The position numbers and the translations under genes are program-made. A stretch of DNA of 42,977 nucleotides. Source: Actinomadura geliboluensis (GTDB lineage Bacteria > Actinomycetota > Actinomycetes > Streptosporangiales > Streptosporangiaceae). Location: positions 1-42,977 of the forward strand of contig NZ_VCKZ01000018.1 of the NCBI RefSeq assembly GCF_005889745.1. Direction: 5' to 3'. Position 1 is the stretch's first letter. Every line of letters starts with the position of its first letter. The notes below the pieces were generated by a model. It was not told the DNA's origin. It was given only the letters and a program-made list of their open reading frames with translations, and ran no database searches. Below, piece by piece: positions 31,714 through 40,138 of the stretch.

Positions 31714-34068
31714 ATGTCGCGTACCGTCCTGCGCGCGGCCGGAGCCGCGGTGGTCGCCGCCGCCGTCCTGACGCCCGTGACCTCCTCCGCCGCCGTGACC
31801 TCGTCCGCCGCCGCGACCAGCGAGCGCGCCATGTCGGCGACGATCCGCTACACCGAGTACGGCATTCCGCACATCACCGCGCCGGACTACGCCGGCCTCG
31901 GGTACGGCACCGGCTACGCGGCGGCCAAGGACGACCTGTGCCTGCTCGCGCAGGGCGTCGTCACGCTGAGCGGGGAGCGCTCCAAGTACTTCGGCCCGGA
32001 CGGCGCACCGGACAGGGCGCTGTCGTCGGCGTCCACCAACCTCGCCAGCGACGTGTTCTTCACCGGCATCAACGACAGCAAGGTCGTCGAGCGGCTGGCG
32101 GCGGCGCCCGCCCCCTACGGCCCGAGCACCGAGGTGCGCGAACTCAGCCGCGGCTGGGCCGCCGGCTACAACCGCTACCTGCGCGAGGGCAAGATCACCG
32201 ACCCGGCGTGCAAGGGCGCCGCGTGGGTGCGGCCCATCACCGAGCTGGACGTCTACCGGCGCGGCTACGCCCTCGCCATGCTCGGCGGCTCCGGCATGGT
32301 CACCGACCAGATCACCGAGGCGGCGCCTCCGGGCGCCGCGCAGGCCAAGGCGCAGCCCCTCGCTAAGGCCGCCGAGGGGGCCCGCAAGCTGCTGGCGGAC
32401 GCCGACATGGGCAGCAACGCCATCGCCGTCGGCGGCGGCGCCACCGCGAACGGGCGCGGCCTGCTCCTCGGCAACCCGCACTACCCGTGGCACAACGGGC
32501 GGCGCTTCTGGCAGATGCAGCAGACGATCCCCGGCAAGTTGAACGTGAGCGGCGCCGCGCTGCTCGGGTCGCCGTCCGTCAACATCGGCCACACCTCGAC
32601 GTTCGCGTGGAGCCACACCGTCGCGACCGGCGTCCCGTTCAGCCTCACCGAGCTGCGGCTGGTGCCGGGCGACCCGACGTCCTACTTCGTGGACGGCAAG
32701 GTGGAGAAGATGACCCAGCGGCGGGTCACCGTCCAGGCGAAGCAGGCGGACGGCTCGGTCAAGCCGGTCACCAGGACGCAGTGGCGGAGCCGCTACGGGC
32801 CGATCGTCACGTCCGTCTCGTCCATCGGGCTGCCGTGGACGACCTGGAACGCCTACGCGCTCACCGACCCGAACGCCACGAACCTGCGCCTGGCGAACAC
32901 CTCGCTCGCCCTGGGCAAGGCCCGCACGACCGATGACGCCGTCCGCGCGCTGAAGCAGACCCAGGGCCTGCCCTGGGTGAACACCATCGCGGCCGACGCG
33001 CGCGGCAAGGCGCTGTTCGCCCAGATCCAGGTGCTGCCGAACGTCACGAACGCGTTCGCGGACCGCTGCAACTCCCTCCTCGGCCACCTGACGCTGCGGC
33101 AGGCGGGCCTCGCGATCCTGGACGGCACCCGGTCGTCCTGCGCACCGGGCAAGGCGCCGGGGACCGTCCAGCCGGGGATCCTCGACCCCGACCGGTACCC
33201 AGTGCTGACCCGCGGCGACTACGTCACCAACTCCAACGACAGCTACTGGCTGTCCAACCCGGAGAAGCCGCTGACCGGCTACGACCGCATCATCGGCGAC
33301 GAGAAGGCCGCCCGCAGCCTCCGCACGAGGAGCGGCATCGTCTCCGTCCAGGACCAGCTCGCCGCGAGCAAGTTCACCCGCTCCGACATGCAGGACCTCG
33401 TCTTCGCCAACCGCAACCACGCGGGGGAGCTCGCCGCGGCCGGAACGGTGACGATGTGCCGCGACATGCGCCTCGGCGAACCCTGCGACGTCCTGGCCAA
33501 GTGGGACAAGACGGCCGACACCGGCAGCCGCGGCGCGCTCCTCTTCGACCGGTACTGGCGCAAGGCGCTCTCCGCGTGGGACCTGTGGAAGACGCCGTTC
33601 AACGCGTCCGACCCGGTCAACACGCCACGCGACTTCAACACCGGCTCCTTGGCCGCCCGCAAGGCGTTGCTGGACGCGGTGGACGAGCTGAAGAAGTCGA
33701 ACATCCCGCTGGACGCGCCGCTCGGCGACCACCAGTACGTCACCCGCAACGGCGAGCGGATCCCGATCGGCGGCGGCACCGAGAACCTCGGCATCCTGAA
33801 CAAGGTCGAGGGCACGTGGACGCCGGGCAAGGGCTACACGGAGATCACCACGGGCTCCAGCTACGTCCAGGTCGTCTCGTTCGACGGTGACAAGTGCCCC
33901 GACACCCGGACCCTTCTCACCTACTCGCAGTCGACCGACCCGACGTCCCCGCACTACGCGGACCAGACCCGCCTCTTCTCCAAGAAGCAGTGGGTCACCG
34001 AGCGGTTCTGCGCCGGCGAGATCAACAAGGCACCGGGCCTCAAGGTCGTCACCCTCACGGGGAAGTGA
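31714..34068 (+). CDS. Secreted penicillin-acylase family Ntn hydrolase (AHL/lipopeptide acylase-like)
   Basis: This 784-residue exported hydrolase starts with a Sec signal peptide (VLRAAGAAVVAAAVLTPVTS). The alpha chain begins with IRYTEYGIPHITAPDYAGLG. The autocatalytic cleavage site is DMGSNAIAVGG, so Ser234 should become the N-terminal nucleophile of the beta chain. NPHYPWHNGRRFW, NIGHTSTFAWSHTVATGVP and FANRNHAGE support the acylase fold. Length and motifs fit the aculeacin acylase/AhlM/PvdQ branch, which cleaves long acyl chains from homoserine lactones, echinocandin-like lipopeptides or penicillins. The substrate cannot be decided here. AAGGAG precedes the ATG. Its last 14 bases overlap the convergent tetR gene. 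Confidence 0.93.
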   Translation: MSRTVLRAAGAAVVAAAVLTPVTSSAAVTSSAAATSERAMSATIRYTEYGIPHITAPDYAGLGYGTGYAAAKDDLCLLAQGVVTLSGERSKYFGPDGAPDRALSSASTNLASDVFFTGINDSKVVERLAAAPAPYGPSTEVRELSRGWAAGYNRYLREGKITDPACKGAAWVRPITELDVYRRGYALAMLGGSGMVTDQITEAAPPGAAQAKAQPLAKAAEGARKLLADADMGSNAIAVGGGATANGRGLLLGNPHYPWHNGRRFWQMQQTIPGKLNVSGAALLGSPSVNIGHTSTFAWSHTVATGVPFSLTELRLVPGDPTSYFVDGKVEKMTQRRVTVQAKQADGSVKPVTRTQWRSRYGPIVTSVSSIGLPWTTWNAYALTDPNATNLRLANTSLALGKARTTDDAVRALKQTQGLPWVNTIAADARGKALFAQIQVLPNVTNAFADRCNSLLGHLTLRQAGLAILDGTRSSCAPGKAPGTVQPGILDPDRYPVLTRGDYVTNSNDSYWLSNPEKPLTGYDRIIGDEKAARSLRTRSGIVSVQDQLAASKFTRSDMQDLVFANRNHAGELAAAGTVTMCRDMRLGEPCDVLAKWDKTADTGSRGALLFDRYWRKALSAWDLWKTPFNASDPVNTPRDFNTGSLAARKALLDAVDELKKSNIPLDAPLGDHQYVTRNGERIPIGGGTENLGILNKVEGTWTPGKGYTEITTGSSYVQVVSFDGDKCPDTRTLLTYSQSTDPTSPHYADQTRLFSKKQWVTERFCAGEINKAPGLKVVTLTGK

Positions 34069-34714
34069 CGCCGCCGATCCCGTCGAGGAGGTAGTCGAGC
34101 CCCTGGACGAACGCGGCGTCCCAGTCGCCGTCGTCCAGGTGGCCGTGCTCGGCGAGAGCCGGGTACAGGTCGCGGCTGCGGGCGAGATGCTCGGCGGCGG
34201 CGCTGGGGGTGGAATCCTGCGCGCCGACTTCCATGAGCGCCGACCCGATGACGTAGTTCGCCACCGCGTACGCGGCGGTGGCGAGGCGCGCACCGGTCAG
34301 TCCGGTCGCGGCGAGCGTCGCGTAGAGGAAGTCCGTGCGGGCGAGCACGTTGGGGCCCAGCAGGGGGCGTCCGCCCAGGACCGCCGCCGACCACGGGTGG
34401 TCGAGCATCGCGCGCCGCCAGCCGGACATCAGCGCGACCACGGCGGCGCGCCAGTCCTGGTCGCCGTGCGGCAGGGCCACGTCGCCGAAGATGCTGTCGA
34501 GGGCCAGTTCGAGCACGTCGTCCTTGGTCTTGACGTGCCAGTACAGCGTCGTGGACCCGGTGTCGAGGCGCTCGGCGAGGCGCCGCATGGTGAGCCGCCC
34601 GGCGCCCTCCTCGTCCAGCAGCGCCACGGCCTCGGCCACGATCCGCTCCCGGGACAGCGGCGGCCCCTCCCGCCGTGACCGGCGTCCTTCGCGCAACCAC
34701 ACGCTCTCCGTCAT
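34055..34714 (-). CDS. TetR family regulator (TetR_C type), divergent from ABC-F
   Basis: This is a 219-residue repressor. The HTH is ERIVAEAVALLDEEGAGRL followed by MRRLAERLDTGSTTLYWHV. The ligand-binding half resembles the tetracycline-repressor C-terminal class (WRRAMLDHPWSAAVL, LARTDFLYATLAATGL, AVANYVIGSALME). It is divergent from the ABC-F gene with a 74-base gap holding a perfect 8-bp inverted repeat, so it probably represses that gene and itself until a ribosome-targeting drug or related ligand binds. Its 3' end overlaps the acylase gene by 14 bases tail-to-tail. Confidence 0.92.
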   Translation of the reverse strand: MTESVWLREGRRSRREGPPLSRERIVAEAVALLDEEGAGRLTMRRLAERLDTGSTTLYWHVKTKDDVLELALDSIFGDVALPHGDQDWRAAVVALMSGWRRAMLDHPWSAAVLGGRPLLGPNVLARTDFLYATLAATGLTGARLATAAYAVANYVIGSALMEVGAQDSTPSAAAEHLARSRDLYPALAEHGHLDDGDWDAAFVQGLDYLLDGIGGVTSP

Positions 34715-34724
34715 GCGACCGAGA

Positions 34725-34780
34725 CTAGTACATTGAACGAGTACCGGATCATTGGTCTAGTAACTCGACCGCTGTACTAG
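34725..34780. promoter_or_regulatory. tetR/ABC-F shared promoter-operator region
   Basis: CTAGTACA (34725-34732) and TGTACTAG (34773-34780) are perfect inverted copies flanking the region, the right one touching the AGGAGA ribosome site. A plus-strand promoter is possible: TTGAAC (34733-34738), 17 bases, TCTAGT (34756-34761). Extra AGTAC copies lie between. Confidence 0.55.
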
Positions 34781-34788
34781 GAGAGTGT

Positions 34789-36360
34789 GTGGGGCACATC
34801 GAGGTGAGCCGGCTGAGCTACGCCCTGCCCGACGGGCGTCTCCTGCTGGACGACGTCTCCTTCCGCGTGGGGGAGGGGGCCAAGGCCGCGCTCATCGGCC
34901 CGAACGGCGCGGGCAAGACGACGCTCCTGCGGCTGATCGCCGGCGACGTCCAGCCGTCGGACGGTGTCGTCACGAGCACCGGCGGCCTCGGCGTGATGCG
35001 GCAGTTCATCGGCGGCATCCGCGACGCCCGGACCGTCCACGACCTGCTGCTGTCGGTGGCGCCCGAACGAGTGCGCGGCGCGGCGGAGCGCCTGGCCCGC
35101 GCTGAACGCAACCTGGACGACAGTGAGCGCACCCAGCTCGCCTACGCCGAGGCGATCACCGACTACACGGATGCGGGCGGCTACGACATCGAGGTCGTCT
35201 GGGACGCCTGCACGACCGCCGCACTCGGCCTGTCGTTCGACGAGGCGAAGACGCGCGGCGTGACGACCCTCTCGGGCGGGGAGCAGAAGCGTCTCGTCCT
35301 GGAAGCCCTCCTCCGCGGCCCGGACGAAGTGCTCCTTCTAGACGAGCCCGACAACTACCTCGACGTGCCCGCGAAGGAATGGCTGGCGGAGAAGCTGCGC
35401 GCCACGGCCAAGACCGTCCTCCTCGTCTCTCACGACCGGCAGCTCATCGCCGACACGGCCGACCGCATCATCACCGTGGAGTCACGCGACATCTGGGTCC
35501 ACGGCGGCGGTTTCGCAGGCTATGCGCAGGCCCGCCGCGAACGCACCGAACGCCTCCACGAGCGGCGCCGCCGCTGGGACGAGGAGCACACCCGCCTGAA
35601 GCAGCTAGTCCACCTGCTCCGCCAGCGCGCGGCCAACAACGACGCGGTGGCCTCGTCCTACCAGGCCGCCCGTACCCGCCTGGCGCGCTTCGAGGAGGCG
35701 GGCCCGCCCCGCAGCGCGCCCAAGGACCAGAACGTGCGGATGCGGCTGCGCGGCGGCCGCACCGGCAAACGAGCCCTGATCTGCGAATCCTTGGAGCTGA
35801 CCGGTCTGACCCGCCCTTTCGCCACTGAGATCTGGTACGGCGAACGCGTCGCGGTGCTGGGCTCGAACGGCTCGGGCAAATCGACGTTCCTGCGCCTGCT
35901 CGCCGGGCACGACGTCCCGCACGCCGGTGAGTTCCGCCTCGGCGCCCGCGTGGTGCCCGGCCTCTTCGTCCAGACGCACACCCGCCCCGACCTGCTCGGC
36001 CGCACCCCGGCGGACATCGTCATGGCGCGGCACGCGCTCACCCGCAACGACGCCATGGCCGCGCTCGCCCGCTACGAGCTGGCCCCCGCGGGCTCCCGCC
36101 CGTTCGAGACGCTCTCCGGCGGCCAGCAGGCCCGCCTGCAGATCCTGCTCCTCGAACTGTCGGGCGCGACGCTGCTCCTCCTGGACGAACCGACCGACAA
36201 CCTCGACCTGGCCAGCGCCGAAGCCCTCCAGGAGGGCCTGGCGTCTTATGCGGGAACCGTCTTGGCCGTCACCCACGACCGCTGGTTCGCCGCCGACTTC
36301 GACCGCTACCTGGTCTTCGGCTCCTCCGGCCGCGTGCACGAGTCGTCCACTCCGGCCTGA
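34789..36360 (+). CDS. ABC-F family ribosomal protection/translation factor
   Basis: This is a 523-residue soluble protein with two ABC ATPase domains and no membrane segment. Domain 1: Walker A GPNGAGKT (37-44), signature LSGGEQKRL, Walker B LLLDEPDNYLDVP, SHDRQL. The linker is a charged helical region (~235-320, RRERTERLHERRRRWDEEH). Domain 2: GSNGSGKST, LSGGQQARLQILL, LLLDEPTDNLDLAS, THDRWF. This is the antibiotic-resistance ABC-F (ARE) or Uup/EttA-like layout; such factors displace drugs from the ribosome. TetR control favours inducible resistance, but the drug class is unknown. GTG start with AGGAGA upstream. Its 3' end overlaps the opposing tetR-like gene by 55 bases. Confidence 0.92.
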   Translation: MGHIEVSRLSYALPDGRLLLDDVSFRVGEGAKAALIGPNGAGKTTLLRLIAGDVQPSDGVVTSTGGLGVMRQFIGGIRDARTVHDLLLSVAPERVRGAAERLARAERNLDDSERTQLAYAEAITDYTDAGGYDIEVVWDACTTAALGLSFDEAKTRGVTTLSGGEQKRLVLEALLRGPDEVLLLDEPDNYLDVPAKEWLAEKLRATAKTVLLVSHDRQLIADTADRIITVESRDIWVHGGGFAGYAQARRERTERLHERRRRWDEEHTRLKQLVHLLRQRAANNDAVASSYQAARTRLARFEEAGPPRSAPKDQNVRMRLRGGRTGKRALICESLELTGLTRPFATEIWYGERVAVLGSNGSGKSTFLRLLAGHDVPHAGEFRLGARVVPGLFVQTHTRPDLLGRTPADIVMARHALTRNDAMAALARYELAPAGSRPFETLSGGQQARLQILLLELSGATLLLLDEPTDNLDLASAEALQEGLASYAGTVLAVTHDRWFAADFDRYLVFGSSGRVHESSTPA

Positions 36361-37121
36361 GACGCAGCCGGGCGAGCCGCCCGGCGCCGCTCGATCAGCG
36401 CCTCGATGCCGTCGAGCAGCAGGTCGAGGCCGAAGACGAAGTCGCCGTCGTCCGACCAGCCCTCCGCGCCCTGCATGACTCCCGAGCGCATCGCCGCCGA
36501 CAGGGCCGGATAGGTCGCCGGGTCGAGCAGTTCGGCCAGCATGTCGCCGTAGTCGGCGGCGCCGTCGATCTCGGCGGCCTCCATCTGCGGGTCGCCGCCC
36601 CCGACCCCGTGGACGAACGCGGCGTCGGTGATCGCGTACCCGGCGAGGGCGGTCGCCACGTTGACCTTCTCGCCGTCGTGCAGCCCGGTGCCGCCGAGGG
36701 AGGCCAGCGCGCGGTCGAGCCACAGCAGCCGGCGCGGGCCGAGCGGCGGGGCGAGCCGGTCGACGGACAGCAGCCACGTGTGCCGCAGGACGGCGTCGCG
36801 CTGCGCCCGGCACCAGAGGGCGAGGTAGTCGCGCCAGGGGAGGCCGTCCGGCTCGGGCGGCTCCGGCACGACGGCGTCGGTCATCGCGATGAGCAGCTCC
36901 TCCTTGCTGCCGACGTACCGGTAGAGCGCCGTCGCCGCCACGCCCACCTGGGCGGCGACACCGGCCATCGAGACCCCGGCCAGCCCCTCGTCGTCGGCGA
37001 TCTCGATGGCGGCGGCGGTGATCGCGGCGAGGTCCAGCCGCGGCCGCGGCCCGCGGCGCGGCGCCGGTTCGCGTCCCCACATGCGCCGCAGCACCGGCGG
37101 CAGCGTCCGGTCGTCCGCCAT
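36306..37121 (-). CDS. TetR family regulator, divergent from DrrAB-like exporter
   Basis: This is a 271-residue repressor. The HTH is LDLAAITAAAIEIADDEG followed by GVAAQVGVAATALYRYVGSK. The C-terminal TetR_C-like region is helical (WCRAQRDAVLRHTWLLSV, LDRALASLGGTGLHDGEK, DFVFGLDLLLDGIEAL). The ATG at 37121 has AAGGAGGGG a few bases upstream; longer readings into the exporter gene are shadows. It probably represses the adjacent exporter and itself through the inverted repeat at 37158-37191. The last 55 bases overlap the convergent ABC-F gene. Confidence 0.92.
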   Translation of the reverse strand: MADDRTLPPVLRRMWGREPAPRRGPRPRLDLAAITAAAIEIADDEGLAGVSMAGVAAQVGVAATALYRYVGSKEELLIAMTDAVVPEPPEPDGLPWRDYLALWCRAQRDAVLRHTWLLSVDRLAPPLGPRRLLWLDRALASLGGTGLHDGEKVNVATALAGYAITDAAFVHGVGGGDPQMEAAEIDGAADYGDMLAELLDPATYPALSAAMRSGVMQGAEGWSDDGDFVFGLDLLLDGIEALIERRRAARPAASQAGVDDSCTRPEEPKTR

Positions 37122-37135
37122 GGAACCCCTCCTTC

Positions 37136-37191
37136 TTGACCCGCTGCTGAAATTGTGCATACTCAAAATAGTGAACGCGATACACAGTATG
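37136..37191 (+). promoter_or_regulatory. Exporter promoter with overlapping inverted repeat
   Basis: TTGACC (37136-37141), 16 bases, CATACT (37158-37163) is a good promoter. CATACT and AGTATG (37186-37191) are perfect inverted arms covering the -10 and the start region, a likely TetR site. The predicted transcription start falls at a GTG codon (37171). Confidence 0.6.
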
Positions 37192-38124
37192 ACATTCGCA
37201 GAAGCGATCCAGGCCCGCGGCCTGACGAAGTCGTTCGGGGGGACCCCGGTCCTGAAGGGGATCGACCTGACCGTGCCCACCGGGTCGCTCCTGGCCCTGC
37301 TCGGCCCGAACGGGTCGGGCAAGACCACGACCGTGCGCATCCTGACCACGCTGCTCGCCCCCGACGGCGGCACGGCGACCGTCGGCGGGCACGACGTCGT
37401 CCGCGAGGGCGCCGCGGTGCGCCGGGCGATCGGCCTGACCGCCCAGCAGGCCACGGTGGACGAGCTGCTGACCGGGCGGGAGAACCTCGAACTGTTCGCC
37501 GGCCTCAGCCACCTCGGCGGGCGCCGGGCCCGGCGGCGGGCGGGCGAACTCCTGGAGCGCTTCGGCCTCGCCGCCGCCGCGAACCGGCGCGTCGCGACCT
37601 ACTCGGGCGGCATGCGGCGCCGGCTCGACCTCGCGGCGAGCATGGTGTCGGAGCCGCGCATCCTGTTCCTGGACGAGCCCACGACCGGGCTCGACCCGCG
37701 CAGCCGCGCCGAGCTGTGGTCGGTGATCCGGGAACTGCTGGCCGCCGGAACCACCATCCTGCTCACCACCCAGTACCTGGAGGAGGCCGACCGGCTCGCC
37801 GACCGCGTCGTGGTGATCAACGACGGCCGCGTCGCGGCCGACGACTCTCCCGCCGCGCTGAAGCGCCAGGTGGGCGCCGAGCGCCTGCTGCTGCGCCTGG
37901 CGGCGACCGGTGACGTACCGCGCGCCGCGACGGCGCTCAACGGCGACACCTCGGCGCGTCTCGACGCGGAGGCACGGGAGGTCACCATGGCCGTCCAGGG
38001 CCCCGACCACCTGCGCCACGCGCTGGACCTGATGCACCGCGCGGGCGTCACCGTCGAGCGCGTGGAGCTGCGAGCCCCCACCCTCGACGACGTCTTCTTC
38101 GAACTCACGGAGGGAGCGGCATGA
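37189..38124 (+). CDS. ABC transporter ATP-binding protein, DrrA-like
   Basis: This is an ATPase of 311 residues from the ATG, or 317 from an in-frame GTG at 37171 that would be leaderless. Walker A is GPNGSGKTT, the signature is YSGGMRRRLDLAASM, Walker B is ILFLDEPTTGLDP and the H-loop region is LTTQYLEEADRL. Gln replaces the usual switch His, which is common in the DrrA class. The C-terminal extension ends APTLDDVFFELT. It is coupled to the permease by an ATGA overlap and controlled by the divergent TetR. Drug or natural-product export is inferred. Confidence 0.92.
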   Translation: MTFAEAIQARGLTKSFGGTPVLKGIDLTVPTGSLLALLGPNGSGKTTTVRILTTLLAPDGGTATVGGHDVVREGAAVRRAIGLTAQQATVDELLTGRENLELFAGLSHLGGRRARRRAGELLERFGLAAAANRRVATYSGGMRRRLDLAASMVSEPRILFLDEPTTGLDPRSRAELWSVIRELLAAGTTILLTTQYLEEADRLADRVVVINDGRVAADDSPAALKRQVGAERLLLRLAATGDVPRAATALNGDTSARLDAEAREVTMAVQGPDHLRHALDLMHRAGVTVERVELRAPTLDDVFFELTEGAA

Positions 38125-38897
38125 GCGCCGTCCTGGCAGCGGCGGGCGACCTGCGCCGCCTCGTCATCCGCGACCTGCGCCGCGAACTGCGCCTCCTCGA
38201 CGGCCTCATCGTGAACACCGCGCTGCCGGTGATCATGATGGTGCTGTTCGTGCACGTCTTCGGCGGGGCGATCGACACCGGCTCCAGCGGCCTCGCCTAC
38301 ATCGACTTCGTGGTGCCCGCCATCCTGCTCATGTCCGGCGGCTACGGCGCCGCGCTGACCGCCTCGGCCATCGCCGAGGACATGACCGGGGGCATGATCG
38401 ACCGCTTCCGCACCCTGCCGATCAGCGGCTGGACGGTCCCGGCCGGGCATGTGGTCGCCTCGCTGGTCCGCAACGTCGCGGCGTGCGGCATCGCCTTGGT
38501 CGCTGCGGTCGCCCTGGGCTTCCGCCCGGACGCCGGACTCGTCGACTGGGCGTTCACGCTGGCCCTACTGGCGGGTTACGTGGTGGCGGTGTCGTCGCTG
38601 GCGGTGCTCTGGGGGCTCCTGGTCAAGTCGGTCCAGGCGGCGGGTGCGTTCAGCTTCCTCGTCCTGTTCCTGCCGTACATGTCGGACGGGTTCGTCCCGG
38701 CCGAGACCATGCCGGCCGCCCTGCGCGGTTTCGCCGACAACCAGCCGATCACACCGATCGTGGAAGCACTCCGCTCACTGCTCCTGGACCAGCCGATGGG
38801 CTCCTCCGGCGCGGTGGCGGCGGCCTGGCTCACGGGCATGGTGGTGATCAGCGTGCCGCTCGCGGCCGTTCTTTTCCGGCGCAGGACGTCGGCATAG
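38121..38897 (+). CDS. ABC-2 type permease, DrrB-like
   Basis: This 258-residue membrane protein has about six hydrophobic segments (NTALPVIMMVLFVHVFGG first). ABC-2 landmarks include FVVPAILLMSGGYGAAL, DMTGGMIDRFRTLPISGW and a late PAALRGFADNQPITPIVEAL. It forms the exporter with the preceding ATPase. No terminator is evident in the 36 bases before the next gene, so readthrough is possible. Confidence 0.92.
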   Translation: MSAVLAAAGDLRRLVIRDLRRELRLLDGLIVNTALPVIMMVLFVHVFGGAIDTGSSGLAYIDFVVPAILLMSGGYGAALTASAIAEDMTGGMIDRFRTLPISGWTVPAGHVVASLVRNVAACGIALVAAVALGFRPDAGLVDWAFTLALLAGYVVAVSSLAVLWGLLVKSVQAAGAFSFLVLFLPYMSDGFVPAETMPAALRGFADNQPITPIVEALRSLLLDQPMGSSGAVAAAWLTGMVVISVPLAAVLFRRRTSA

Positions 38898-38933
38898 CGA
38901 TGAGTCTCAGGGGCGCGGCGAGTCAGCCTGGAC

Positions 38934-39530
38934 ATGACGCAAATCATCGCGGACATCTCGGTCTCCCTGGACGGCTTCGTCACCGGCCCTGACCCGAGCC
39001 TGGAGAACGGTCTCGGCACCGGTGGCGAGGCCCTGCACACCTGGGCTTTCTCCGACGACCCCGACGACCGCCGGATCCTCCGTGAGGGGACGTCCCGCTC
39101 GGGCGCCGTCATCCTCGGCCGCAACCTCTTCGACATCGTCGACGGACCCGGCGGCTGGGACGACACGACCGGGTACGGCGCCGGCGAGGTGGGCAAGCCC
39201 GCGTTCTTCGTCGTGACGAGCTCGCGGCCGGAGTCGGTTCGGCTCACCAGCCTCGACTGGACGTTCGTCACGACGGGCCTGCCGGACGCCGTAGCCGCCG
39301 CCCGGCGGCCAGCCGAGGCGGTGGACAAGGACGTCATCCTCATGGGCGGCGGCGCCACCATCGCCTCGGCGTTCGAAGCCGGGCTGGTCGACGTGCTGGC
39401 CCTTCACCTGGCCCCTGTCGTCCTAGGCGCCGGAACACCCCTATTCAGGGGCGGGGCACCACGCACACTGGTGCAGCGCACGGTGATCCCGACATCGACC
39501 GCGACACACCTGACCTACGACGTCCTTTAG
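38934..39530 (+). CDS. Dihydrofolate reductase family / RibD C-terminal-like protein
   Basis: This 198-residue protein has the DHFR-like fold used by RibD C-terminal domains (IIADISVSLDGFVTGPDPS, SGAVILGRNLFDIVDGPGGW, VILMGGGATIASAFEAGLVD, LHLAPVVLGAGTPLF). NADPH-dependent reductase activity is the family expectation. True folate or riboflavin roles are unlikely given the short length and context. The ribosome site is weak. The stop overlaps that of the convergent Imm-5-like gene by four bases. Confidence 0.9.
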   Translation: MTQIIADISVSLDGFVTGPDPSLENGLGTGGEALHTWAFSDDPDDRRILREGTSRSGAVILGRNLFDIVDGPGGWDDTTGYGAGEVGKPAFFVVTSSRPESVRLTSLDWTFVTTGLPDAVAAARRPAEAVDKDVILMGGGATIASAFEAGLVDVLALHLAPVVLGAGTPLFRGGAPRTLVQRTVIPTSTATHLTYDVL

Positions 39531-40054
39531 CGGGCTCGCAAGGAAGCGTCCAGAGCACTCATGAGCTGGGCAGCGCGACTCTTACCGGCCGGCGCAAGCG
39601 GATACCGCGACAGAACATCGACCAGCACGGGCGTGGCCCGTCCCCGAGTCTGCTCGATCAGCATGTCTCCGACCGCGTAATCATCTCCGGCCTGCAACTC
39701 GCCGATCCGCGCCGCGTTGGCCGGACCCCGCAAGATGTGCCCGACCTGAGTGGCCCGCGCGATCGGATGCAGATAAGCGGCGGACGCAGCGTCCCCAGCA
39801 GCCTGCGCGGCAAGACGAGCGACCTCGGTATCCGCCTCTTTCGCCGCCCGGTGGGCATCCAATGACGTCACACGCTGCAACTTCGTCCGCCGGGCGCCAT
39901 TGACGAATTCCCACGCGGCATCAAGGGCCGCACGCGGCCGGGAATCCCCCGGAACGGCCTCCTCGAACACAGGCAGGACGTCCTGCGCACTCTCCGCCAC
40001 GAAACGCGCCACGACCCGAAGCTCGTCCATGGTCAACTCAAAGTCACCGGACAC
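39527..40054 (-). CDS. Imm-5-like putative immunity domain protein
   Basis: This 175-residue all-helical soluble protein begins MDELRVVARFVAE (after ten residues) and continues with AALDAAWEFVNGARRTK, DAASAAYLHPIARATQVGH and ILRGPANAARI. This pattern matches small actinobacterial proteins assigned to an Imm-5-like domain, sometimes mislabelled as exonuclease. The immunity label comes from the family name; no toxin gene is visible nearby. The GTG start at 40054 has GGAGGGGG upstream. It is divergent from merR. Confidence 0.75.
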   Translation of the reverse strand: MSGDFELTMDELRVVARFVAESAQDVLPVFEEAVPGDSRPRAALDAAWEFVNGARRTKLQRVTSLDAHRAAKEADTEVARLAAQAAGDAASAAYLHPIARATQVGHILRGPANAARIGELQAGDDYAVGDMLIEQTRGRATPVLVDVLSRYPLAPAGKSRAAQLMSALDASLRAR

Positions 40055-40101
40055 CAGTCAGCCCCCTCCGCACGCCCCGATCCGCAGAAGATCATTACAG
40101 G

Positions 40102-40135
40102 TTGAAGCTCCCCTTGGGGGAGGTGCCAGGCTTCA
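40102..40135 (+). promoter_or_regulatory. MerR-type promoter with 19-bp spacer and nested palindromes
   Basis: TTGAAG (40102-40107) and CAGGCT (40127-40132) are 19 bases apart, the stretched spacing typical of MerR targets. CTCCCC-TTG-GGGGAG (40108-40122) and TGAAGC (40103-40108)/GCTTCA (40130-40135) are nested inverted repeats. Transcription would start near the ATG at 40139. Confidence 0.65.
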
Positions 40136-40138
40136 GGC

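Noticed and set aside
39527..40054. Toxin-immunity pair based on the Imm-5-like protein
   Set aside because: Neighbours are a DHFR-like reductase and a MerR regulator; no toxin-like domain or polymorphic toxin C-terminus is present.
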